Positions 24,901-36,600 of a stretch of 64,000 nucleotides of DNA are shown here, piece by piece (the stretch's first letter is position 1; each line of letters opens with the position of its first letter). Made by a program: the position numbers and the translations under genes. The stretch comes from Ophioderma brevispina (lineage: Eukaryota; Echinodermata; Ophiuroidea; Amphilepidida; Ophiodermatidae). The stretch is taken from NCBI GenBank assembly GCA_023653785.1, contig JAMKCH010079069.1, forward strand, positions 1 through 64,000, written 5' to 3'. The notes beneath the pieces were generated by a model that was given only the letters and a program-made list of their open reading frames with translations, had not been told where the DNA came from and did not search any database.

Positions 24901-27900
24901 GATTGGGATTGGTGTGATGGAGTTTTGTCGGAGAGTGTTAGATGGGGGAGGGATGCCGGAGGAGTGGGCAGTGAGTGTGGTAGTTCCAATTTTTAAAGGG
25001 TAAGGTGGTAAGGGATGTAGGAGATGTGGTTGCATATAGGGGTGTTGAGTGTTAGAGCATGCTATGAAATTGTGGAGAGGGTTCAGAGAATATGGATTGG
25101 AAGATAGTGGAATTGAAGGGAATGAGATGATTTGGGTTATGCCAGGGAAGGGTACAATATATGCAGTGCTTATTTTGAAGAGGTTGCAAGAGGTACTACG
25201 GCTAAAGGGAAAAAGCTGTATATATGTTGTGGAGACTTGGGAAGGCATTTGACCATGGTACGAGGAAAGTGAGGGTGATGCTATGAGGAAGAGAGAGATA
25301 CCAGAGTAGTGGTTAGAGCATGATGAGTTTGTTAGAAGGAGCAAAGACAAGAGTAGAGTGGGGTCTGATTTGTCTGAGCAGTTTGGGGGTGAATGTAGGT
25401 GTGCATCAAGGTTATGTACTTTTGCCATTGATTTGCAATTGTGAGTGATGTAGTGACGGAGAGTGAAAAAAGAAGGTTTGATGAGTGAGTGTGTATGCTG
25501 ATGGACTGGTTTTTTAATGTGCGAGAACAATGGATGGATGAGGGAGGAAGGTTTGGGAAATGGAAGTGGCTTTTTGAGGTAAGGGTTCTTAAGGAAACCT
25601 GGGGAAGACAAAAGTGCTGGTGAGCGGGATGCAGAGGGAAGTGGTAGTGAGTAAGGTAGTCCCATGTGGTTGTGTGGTGGGAAGAGGGTAAAGCAAAACT
25701 CAGGGTGGTGTGAGAAATGTGGGAATTAGATTCCATGGAGATGCACAAAGATGAGAGAGTGACCCAAGCTTGGCAAGAGATTGATATGTGGAAGATTGAG
25801 AAGGGGAGCTGGAGGGATGGTGGACCAGGAGGAAAGATTGTGTGATGAGGTGGAGTATGTGAAGGAGTCACATACAGTGGGGGACAAGGTCATAGGGGGG
25901 GGAGTTGGGGATGGAGGTGGCTGTGACCGCTAGAGTGAGGTATGGGTGGGGTGAGTTGAGGAATGTGGGGAGTTGCAACGGGAAAAAGATATCTTTGAAG
26001 ATGAAAGAAAATGGTTTGTTATAAAGAGGTGTGTGAGAGCAGTGATGCTGTATGGGGCGAGACGTGGTGTCTGAGCGAAATGAAATGGGGATTGTGAGGA
26101 GGACAGAGAGAGGGAGCAATGATAAGAGCGATGTGTGAAGTTGATGGATAAGGTGAAGACTGAGGACTTGATTGCAGATGTTGGGTTGGGAAGGAGGCGA
26201 TGGAACCGGGTGGCCGCGAAGCGAGGCGAATAGTGTACGTGGTCTGGTATGGGCATGTGTTGAGAAGGATCATGAGCAATGCCTTAAGAAGGGCCTTGAG
26301 TTCGAGGGGTGGGAGGATCGAGGAGGAGGGGACGTCCAAAGAAGACATTCGAAGAGAAGAAAGTGAAGGAGGAGCGTATGGGGGTTGGGCTTTGGGGTTG
26401 AGGGTGGAGGATGCATGGAATCGCGGTGAAGTGGAGGAAGGAGTAAGGGCGGTTGCTGCCGTGTGAGGTGGAATCGCACCCCCGTTTGCTGGGGACCAAA
26501 ACCGGATTTAAAAAATTTGGATTTACTACTACTACTTTAGGTAAGTCGGGGGGGGGGGGTGTGAGCTGTGGATCACGAAATGCCATTAAGGTTACTGTTC
26601 ATTATTGAACCTGACCCAAGCAGGGCAGGAATTACTAGTCACGAATGGTTTGAGACCGCTTGATGCTAAAACAGCTGGACTGATTTCACTCCGAGTTTAT
26701 AATCAATGTTTGGTGATAATTAATTACGAAAAATGATACATGAGGGAGAAATTTATGGGTCTATAATGAGTTTCTAATTTAAATTAATTAAAATTCATAT
26801 CCTTTGTTAATATAGTTGATTACCGTAATTTGCATAAAATTAATATTCATATCCTTTGACGGAATAAACCGCACAATACAAAGGGATCATTTTGGGAGAC
26901 ACCAAAATGTCTCCCTAAGTAATTAATGAGTGATAAGAAAACCAATGTCTCCCAATGTAGGTATATAACAATTATACTTCTATGTGCGAGGAGAGGAGTG
27001 AAAATTTGGCTTAGACAATGATACGGCACCACTTAAATTGAAAAAAAAGCTTGAGTTGAGATTTATATCATTGGAACCCATTTGTCTTAAGGGGGATGGC
27101 CCGATTTAAGGATATGAAGTTTATCTTGATAGGTTGGCCCTTCACTCCAAAACCCATCGGTAAAGTTACGCGCACGATATTTCAATCCGTTTGATGTGAG
27201 AGATAGAGCTAGAAGCGTGATTTGTAAGCCCCATGAGTACTGTGTAAAAATAATATTGGTCGACGACAAAATGGGGCACAATTTTCGCTCTTAGCTTCAA
27301 CCAAACATTCCTAGCACCTAAGATTTCCGGGGGTTAAAATGAGGGGAAACAATAGTAGCTCTCTTCTGATACCAATTATGATGACCACGTCGGTTAAAAT
27401 CTGGGGGTCTGGGGACGAGGGCTATTAGCGATCGGGGCCATGGACCTTTACTATTGTATTGCACTGAAATTTACGAATAAGCTCTTAAGGATATATATGA
27501 AACATAACAACAAATTGGTTAGAATCAAAAGATGTACTTTTAATTTTGACTTTGTTTAACATGTTTTATTTGTATCGGTTTCTTTTTACAGTGGTGTTCC
27601 CTCAGGACACCACCCCCTGTCCTCGCCCATTACCCACATCTGGCTTTCCTCAGCCCCTGCCTATCATCGTCACTACTCTCAACCTACGCCTCCCCTTCTC
27701 TCCCCTCTTTCTCTCTCCCCCACCCAACCCACCTTGAACGGCCCCTCCCGTTTTTTCTCCCCTCCCCCTTCCCTAGCTCCCTTCATTCCCATTTCTTGAT
27801 AGAAAAGGGCTGGAGGACAGATAGATAACTTTGCCCTGTTGGGGTTAGGGGATGTAGTTATCCGGGTATATTTATTGCTCTACTCCTCCGCTTTGATGTT

Positions 27901-30587
27901 TTAGGTTAAGAATCATGTTGAACATCAATATAGGGCATATACTATAAAAGTGGGAAAATGAGTTTTGTCAACATAATGGTCGGTAATTGCCATGTGAATG
28001 CACACTGATGGCGATTTACAAATAAGTCACCCCGTTTTTCATTCAATCAAACGAATCGATTTGTGAGGTGTTTTCAAAACATAATAACAACACTACATGC
28101 GTGTAATCAGTGGAGTTGGACAGGCAATGGTCAACCCTTGTGGTCAAAAAAATTGGACTGGCAAAAACCCTTGAGATCAAAAAAAATTGGATTGGCAAAA
28201 AACGGTAGGGTAACTGCTGGTGGCGCACTGTATTGCAATTTGCCCCGAATCCAGATTATTACCGTATACAACTCAAATTGGTAATTTCCTGGACTTGGGC
28301 TGTGCTCTGGTGGTAAATTCTGACCCCTCGGAGAGCGTTTAAGGATGACATTATGATCATTGAGGTGATAATGCCATATTCATGCCAAATTGTATCCGAG
28401 GGATCAGAACGAGGTGCAACGGTGCAAATTGTGAGGGCTCCAGACAACCTTGTTTTCTAAATCTAATATCTTACAGCCATTTTTCAAGTAGATGTATGTT
28501 TTAAGTCTTACCTTGTGAGCTGATGTGGGTCTTACCAGTACAATGGTTCAAAAAAAGTTTCACTTTTCCTCTGCCAAAATTCTCAAATGGGGTATACATA
28601 TCAACATATTTTGAGGATATTTAGAGCTACTATTTGCCTTGTTTCGACAAACTTGACCTTGATATCGACTGGTTTCCATTACTATGAATCATAATAACAA
28701 TGTTTCATGATGAATTACAGACTTTAAATTGAATGGGGACCATTTGCATCTAAAAACTCCTAGGTGTAAATGTATAAAAGCTGCCATCTGCCATGCGAGT
28801 TGTGTGCTGCCATGTATGACTTTTATCTTTCCTGGAGTAAGTGGCTCTGTGAAATGGTTCTCCAGTTGAACCATTTCAGGACCACTGACCACAGAATTGG
28901 CAAATAGTCAGTTGAAGGGGAATTTTGACAAATGGCAGCGATTTCACGTACAACCTTCTTGCATTCACATTATTAAAGGTCAACCACATTTAGTACATTC
29001 TAGCTATGTCGACTGATTTAAGGATGTTGGGTCATACTCTTGATTTATAGCTAGATTTGGCCTTTTGGCTAGTTATGCTGGTTAAGAAGAAAGTAAGTTA
29101 AATAAGCTCACTTTTACTCAGACTTGCAAAATTATTTATGTGGCATGTTTGTAAAGTGCTATCTTCAAGTGATTGCCTGTCTTCTCTTGTACATTGCTGA
29201 CATTTTTCTGTAGACTACAAAATTTGTTTGTTTTTTCCATGCAGGCATGCAGAAGAATCGGTCGTACATACTCTATTCCAGTTTCACTGCCATACATCCT
29301 GGGTCTACTAGCCACCATTGGAGTGAATGCACATTTTCAAACATGCTCAACCCGCCCTACTCTATTTAGTGCCTCTGCATGTATCGGTGCTGCCATTGTT
29401 GTTGCTCTTGTCAGAGGAGAAATCAAGGCCCTTCCTTTCAGTAAGTGAAAAATCATGCAAGTGTTAGAACAAGAAAAAAAGCTGTGTTTCCAATTTGCTG
29501 TGTGTGAGTGCCAGTTGGCCCCCATTTTGCACTTTTTTAAAAAAATCAAAATTTATCCGTATATAAAACAAACAAAAATAATAAAATTTTTTTTTTTTTT
29601 TTTAAAAAAAAGAAATTCTGCTTAGCATGTAATTTTTAACCCATCAATGATTGGTTGTTGCTATCGAGAGAGGGCATGTTTAATAGGTCGGTTCTTGTTT
29701 GCGAAACTAGTCGGCCGTTTTATGTCCGTTCCCTTTTTCCCCCTTTCCCCAGCCGAAAATTCGGCAATATGTTCTAGAGGTGATGGGGCTTTCGCCGTAG
29801 GTTTTTTTCTATTTTTGTGAATTTTAGTGACGGGAGTCAGTTTGGGTAACTTTTGTTATCTTGTTGCAAGGTTTGGACATCATTTGATGCCCGTGTTGTG
29901 TCTTTCTTAGAATGCTATGGGTATGTGTGCACCTATAACCCGGTTTAGTGGGGTTCTATCGGGCGAAATGAAATGGGATCGTTGTTACACCATATTACAA
30001 GGGCTACCAGGACTGAAAGATCAAAACACAAGGGCGAGTTCTTGACTTGAGTAGATTTAGTGTTTTGTAACAAATTTCCCTGGATGAAGGTTGCCAGACT
30101 ATATAGCGATGACACAAAAGAAGTTGTTTTTTACTTGAGACTCAGACTTGAGTTTATGTTAATAACTCGGGGTATTTTGAAACCAAGTCTCAAAGAATTT
30201 AAAGCAAAGTACATTTGCCTACTTTAGTGAAAGCAAAAACTTCAAAATCTTAAGGTCCGTACCTTAGCAAATTGGTATCGGGTATCGTCCTTTGCCGAAG
30301 GCAAGCCCTTTTTTCCATTATGATTTATACTGAATTGCCATTGTGTTTTAGGGTTTATAGGATGGGAGAAAAGTTGGGTTTGTTGGTTGTTGGTTCGCAC
30401 AGCAAAGTTTAGAATTTGTAGAAGCTTATGTATATGTTATATTTTTGGAGGTCTTTGAGAAACAATTGTGGTGTACGCTGAGAAACCATATCTGGTTGTC
30501 ATTATTAAGTTCTTGTTTGCTGTTTTCGATACATGACATTGCTGCACATGTATAACCTGCCCACCGTTGCTGTTCCGCTAACCTATG

Positions 30588-30619
<32 letters not shown>

Positions 30620-33600
30620 ACACACGTTGATCGTTTTTAAGGCACCTTGAAACGTTGAAAGCCAGTTCTGGAATTTATAGTGGTCCTTGAAAGTTGGGGC
30701 ACTTTGATATATTTATGTTTGTGTCGCCTGCCTGATACGGAAGACACATAGGGATCACTTTGTCCCCTGTGTCGTTGATGTCTGTTTTGTTTGTTGTGAA
30801 ACGGGTTACCATTTGCTTGTAATGTCCCACATACTTGCTTGATTACACCAAACTAAACTTCAGTCGTAGATGTAACATGGGATCCTGCATTTGGTGATGA
30901 GGGCTAGGTCACATACCATGTCAAAGGTCAAGTGAGGTCAAGATGTAAGATCTGTTGAAAATGTAAATATGACCTAAAATTTTTTGAAAAGTTACGTTCC
31001 TTGGAACAAACTTGAAACTCATAGGTGCAAATTGGACCCTCATATGTTTTAAGGTAGGTCAAAGGTCACATCCTACGGTCAAAGTTCATGTGAGGTCAAG
31101 TTGTGAAGATAGGTTGAATGTAAAATTGACCTAAATTGAACAAGTTTAAGTTCAATTAAAACCAAACTTGATTCATAGGTGCACCATTGGGTCCCTCATT
31201 GGTTAATGAGGTCAAAGTCAATACCTATCATTACAAACCGCGACGCCAGCGACACTGCGGTTCCGCATGACGATGTATTTTCTAGATACTTTTGTCTATA
31301 ATATGATAAACAAAAGAGGTATTCACATGCGGCACCGGTGGGCATACTTCGGAATATATTGTTATAACCCTTACACTGGTATACTATTTCTATTTCGAGT
31401 TGGGACGACAAACACGCTTGCCTACTTTTGACTGGTTTTAGATATTTGTGTCAACGGTGCTCCACTACCTACTGTCCTAAAACATTCGACTTTAACCTTT
31501 TAATATCCCGCTCTGTTGAAAAGCGGAAAATGTGTGTTGAAATAAGTTGCGGTAAGCATATCAATAGTAAGTGGAAATCTTTGGAACACATCTACCAGAA
31601 TTCATTACATTTTTTTTCTAGGAATATCCAAAATTGTTCAACAAGAGTCAGCTAAATTTTGTCAATAATAAGCCTCATTTTTGATCGAAGGATATTCCCT
31701 CAATGTGGCCTGAAACATACGAAAACTTAATAGAGAATTTTTTTTTTTAAAAAACTCCGTAAAACCCGGCAATTTTGCTCTGCTACAAGAATGTCATGAC
31801 CCCTCTGATATCCTTATTAACGTGAAACCAAGCGTCATGTATTGCTGTAAGAGATGCATATACGATTGTTTATCAAGCTTGCTGCATTACAGATCATTGT
31901 AGGGCATTGCCGTGTGAACCTGGAGTGTGAATGCAAACTGTTTAGTGTACATTTGCCGAATCACCTCGCAGTAGTCAAAAGAAACCACTGACCCAAGTCT
32001 CATATGGGCGTTACCCCCCCCCCCCATTTCCTTTTTTATCATTTGTAGAGTGACCTTAATGACCTATATGGCCTTTGACCCCATTTTGTCAATACACATA
32101 ATTATAAAACACTTCTGAACTAAAATGCTATGACAAAATAAAGGAACCAATGGTCCAGGACTCTTACTAGTATGCGCAGAATGAACTATGATGACCCATG
32201 TGCCTTTTGGACCTCTAAAATTTTTGGGGGGGCCCCCCTATGTGACCTTGACCCAATTTGGTCAAAATATCTATCTTACTAAAAAAAATCAATTTTGTGG
32301 GGGCTTGTGGGTTTTGTCCGGCAATGTGTTTCACCGTCCTTTACATACGGATATGAATTTGGTGTGGTGGTAGAGCTCGGACATACGAGGGTTTGTGGTA
32401 ACATTTTCGAGGGGTCTTTTGGGGTCAAAGGTCATTCGGGGTCATGGAAAAATATGGTGTGTGAGATAAAATAAAACATATAACAGTAGACATAAGTAAC
32501 ACACATTCTTAGGCAAAAAGATAATATAGTCTTTGGTTTCTGAAATAGTTTCTCCCGCCTTTGATGGACCAGCACAGCAATATGTTTGTGTCGGCCGCCT
32601 TGAGGCAGGAGCAATAGGGATAACTTTGTCCCCTGTAGTCTGTGAGTCTGTTGTTGATGTCTGTTGTTGTGGTGATGAAAAAGGGTTAACATTTGCTTGT
32701 AATATCCACATAATTTGATGGATTTAAACAAATCTTGTCATAGGTGCAACACATGGGATCCCGCATTTGCTGATGAGTCCAAAGGTCACATACAGAGGTT
32801 CAAAGGTCACATACCGGGTCAAAGGTCACATACCAAGGTCAAAGGTCATGTGAGGGTCAAAGTTGTAAGATTGGCTGAAAATGTAAAATTGACCTAAATT
32901 GAAAAGTTGAAGTTCAATTGGGAACCTCAAACTTGAACCTATAGGTTAAACATTGGATCCCGTCAAAGGTCTAATGAGGTCACAAGGTCACAATCCTAAA
33001 GGTCAAAAGGTCAGTGAGGGTCAAGTTGTAGATAGGTTAAAAATGTAAAATGGACTAAATGACAAGTTGAAGTTCAATTAGGAACCAAACTTGAATCATG
33101 GTGCAACATTGGGTCCCTAATTTGTTAATGAGGTCCAGGTCACATGCCAAGGTCAAAGGTCAAAATGGACTATCCTTACAAACCGCGACGGCAAGGCGAC
33201 AGACACATGCGGGTCCGAGGCCGAGGTATTTATATATTTAACCATTTAACTGATATAGGCTATGCTGTGTCTTAAAGTGTTAACAAGATTTAAATTACCT
33301 CCAGTGGTGCAATGGGATAGGCCTACAAGAATGGAAAACTGTTGTGATTTGCTGTTTGCCTTTTTGAAGATTGCTCCATCATGGCTATTAGTGAAAAAGT
33401 GATAGGTTATAATTATTATAGTGCCTGGTTGTGGACTTTCCCACTGACAGTCCCTAAAACAGGGCGTCAGACGGCGGAGCCCTGTCATTTTTTTCGGGAA
33501 AAGCTTCTATTTAAGAGCTTCTATTCTCATAGGTTGCCATTTTCATATGTTTGTAGCTGGCTCCGTTTTCAAGTTAGGAGCCTTTAAAAGACTTTACTTT

Positions 33601-36600
33601 CGACTTTTCATTTGAATAATTTTTTTTTTTTAAATCTCCATATGTAATAGTTCCTACTGACGTCCTTAATGGGGGCTGTCATTACGGCGGAGCCATGTCA
33701 ATTTTTTTCGGGGACAGCGTTATTTAAAGAGACTCTATCTCATGAGGCAGTTCATAATATGTAGGTGGCTTTGTTTTCAAGTACAAACCTTAAAGTTGAC
33801 TTTTACTTCACCTTTTTCATGTCATTTCTTTTAAAAAAAATTCCAAATGGCTAAGATTCCGACTGACAGTTCCGTAAATGATGGAAGCTTTCAATTGATC
33901 TTTAAGACAATATCATTGATTTATCCTATTGAGGAGGTCTTACAGAAATGCTCGCTATTTTTTAAATCTCAATGATTGCTAATCAATCTTCCTGATTCTA
34001 TCAAATCTCCCTGATTTATTAAATCTCCCTGATTCCAAGATAAAATCTCCCTGATTCCAAAAATCTAAATGTTGGCAGCCTGCAAAGGTCATCCAGAGTA
34101 GTTATCGGGTAAATTAACCGTGCTTTGACGTATGGATAGAGTTTTGGTATGGTGTAGAGTTTCGCCGTACGGTTTTGTGGTCATGTTTCGAGGGTCATTT
34201 TGGGGTCAGGTATCCAGGGTCGTTATCGGGTAAACGTGGCTGTGCTTTGATAATGATATATTAGTTCGGTTGGTTGTAGATTTTCGCCGTATGAGTGTTC
34301 TGGTCACGTTTTCGAGGGTCATTTTGGGTCAAAGGTCATTCAGGGGTATTTTTGGGTAGCTTGGCCGTGCTGTGACGGATGGATATGAGTTTGGGTATGG
34401 TGGTAGAGTTTCACCGTCGAGGTTGTGGCTCACGTTTCCAAGGGGTCATTTTGGGGCAAAGGTCTCCAGGGGTCGTTATTGGGTACTGGCCATGCTTGAT
34501 GTATGGATATGAGTTTGGTATGGGTAGTTAGTCACAGCAAGGTCTCAGGGGTCATGCAAGGTCAAATGGGGTAAACTTTGGTGTATTCCAGGCGAACTTG
34601 GTGGGTGGGGTCGATTGTGATGACGAAATTTAAAGGTCATGACAAGGTCATCAGGGGTCAAAAGGAAAAAGGAACCGAAAAACCCGAGGGTCATTCAACC
34701 AGGTGATCGGCCAAAACACAGGTGATAGCCACATCAAGGACCGCCTAGTAAATAATATTAAAAAACCACCTGTCCAGAACTCTTATGGTATGACACAGAA
34801 ATGCCCTCTTATGGCCCATATGCCTTTGGACCTCCCCCAATGACCCTATTGACCTTTGACCCCAAAATATCAAAACATGTACCAGTTAAGTTTATAGCCA
34901 CCAAACTTGTTCAAGATACCCACTGGCCAAGACCCATTGGGATATATGTCAATTGAACTGTGATGACCCTACGACCTATGGACCCCCCACAAATACGCAT
35001 TCCCTAACCATCCAATTGATGGGTTACTGGGCATCATTGTTGCACCGTTTATGAATAGAAAGAAAAGAAAGCACATATTGCTTTAGTGGCAAATGTTTCT
35101 GACACTTTTGGAGGGGCCAAATAGTAAGGGATAGGTCTTGGAAACGGGTTAGACCCAAAAAAGCTGAATCCACATACCTTATTCCTGGGGATTTACAGAT
35201 TAATGCCTATATGACCGCTGATTTTGCCTGAGGGCAGGCTGATGCAGGAATCGCAAAACGTGTGTCACTAAAATGTTAATTTTCAATAAAATTTCAAATT
35301 TAGCTTATATTCTTTGAATTCCAATTTCTAGTTTTGAAGATAAAAATTATCTAATCGGCAAAAAAAAAAATGGGGTAGAAAATGGCGTTCCTCTGCTCGT
35401 TGAAGCCAATTTCAGTCTAATTGATTGGGAATCAATCAGAGATATTTTGGATTAATCCATTTTCTGAGGGGTAACATCTAGTGAGCCCTGATTTGAAAAA
35501 GGAATTACAAGAAATAGTTTTTCGACATGTATATCAATTCACTAAGTGATTCAAATTTATTATGTGAACATATTTAAAAACAATGCTCTTGAGATGGAAG
35601 TAAATATTGAAATATTCTCTTTTGTACATTGTTTCAATTATTTTTGTGAATCCCCATGAACACAGAGTTATTAACAAAGCTTCTCTTATTTCCTAATGAA
35701 GGCCTGCAAAAGTACTGTTATCCTCTCCTTGACAGTCTAGGCCAAAAAATTGTTTACACAATATTTCTAGAAAAATGTTTAAAGGTTGCTTGTTAAGATT
35801 TATGTGTATTGTGTCTCTACTTGCTATGAGAGCCTGGCACTTGCACATACACCCCGTCAAGCACCGTGGGAACAAACTTGCGGTTTTGATGGTAGACCCA
35901 TAACAGCATGCTGCAAAGCCCTATTCAATACTGTGCTAATATTGATTTAACCACTAAAACGGCAGTTTTTTTGTTCATATCTTGGGAATGAAATGGATTT
36001 GAGGGCTCAAATTTCAGGACGACAATGAGAAAAAATTTCGGCCTGTCATCTGATATCAATTGATCTACCGTCCGGGTAAGTCGGGGGTTCCCAAAGACGA
36101 TCGGAACACGCACCTTTAAAAAAACGTGTTTATTCACCACTTGTTTGTTGCCAAATATTGTCCCTTTTTTCATGATGACTAAAAAAGCTAGTAATCCTCT
36201 CAAAAACTAGGGTCATCGTCGACACACCTTATGTCGACAGTTGTGTTCATGACATACGACCATCTATAGAGGGTGAGAGATAGCAATGGCAAGAAGGTAT
36301 ATCGAACTTTAATATAAAAATTACACTACTATAGTTTATTTTACCTTGTGATTACATAATTTTTGGTTAGTCGCCCATATTCTGGAAAACATTTGTTTCA
36401 ATGCGAAATTATACAAACCCGGAAGTAGGATTCTCAAAATGGCGGAGCGCCCCGCTAATTTGGATGGCAATTGGGGAGGAATATGACTCAAAATACTATT
36501 GGAATAGTCAACATATACGGTAGTTTTCTAGAATTTAGGATAAATTTCAAGAAGAGTGACTACTTGAGCTAGTAAAATCTCAATTCCCTTGGCACAGTTC

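Larger units (their letters stand above)
23078..26541 (+). mobile_element. Nearly full-length RTE-like LINE, broken
   Basis: About 3.5 kb. The 5' region (23078-23470) is rich in small hairpins (for example CATCAG...CTGATG). It is followed by the AP-endonuclease (from about 23480), reverse transcriptase (about 24740-25700), a C-terminal region with YGHVLRR (about 26245-26270) and RRGRPKKT (about 26325-26350, partly out of frame), and a 3' UTR ending TTTACTACTACTACTTT. The domain order and basic, glycine-rich C-terminus match RTE-like elements known as 'craniofacial development protein 2-like'. Numerous one-base indels break the frame. Inserted in the same direction as the host SPP gene. Confidence 0.85.
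22679..27591 (+). other. HM13: SPP intron containing a LINE
   Basis: About 4.9 kb. A foldback (TTTTCAAAATATGTCC/GGATATTTTGAAAA) lies at about 22810-22860. The RTE-like LINE occupies 23078-26541. Bases 26545-27590 show no recognisable feature except the polypyrimidine tract and acceptor TTTTTACAG ending at 27591. Confidence 0.7.

Noticed and set aside
24064..25871. Long minus-strand frames (up to about 300 codons) opposite the LINE
   Set aside because: They are antisense shadows of the purine-rich LINE coding strand, with low-complexity Ser/Pro/Leu composition.
29345..29376. In one frame the PAL motif region reads RPTL, suggesting a mutated SPP
   Set aside because: Shifting one base gives MHIFKHAQPALLYLVP, matching human SPP exactly at QPAL; the RPTL reading is a frameshift artefact.
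32771..32800. CTGATGAGTCC in a DR1-type MITE as a possible hammerhead
   Set aside because: No following GAAA at a pairable distance and no cleavage-site stem; the string is part of the repeat consensus TGATGAGGTCAAAGG.
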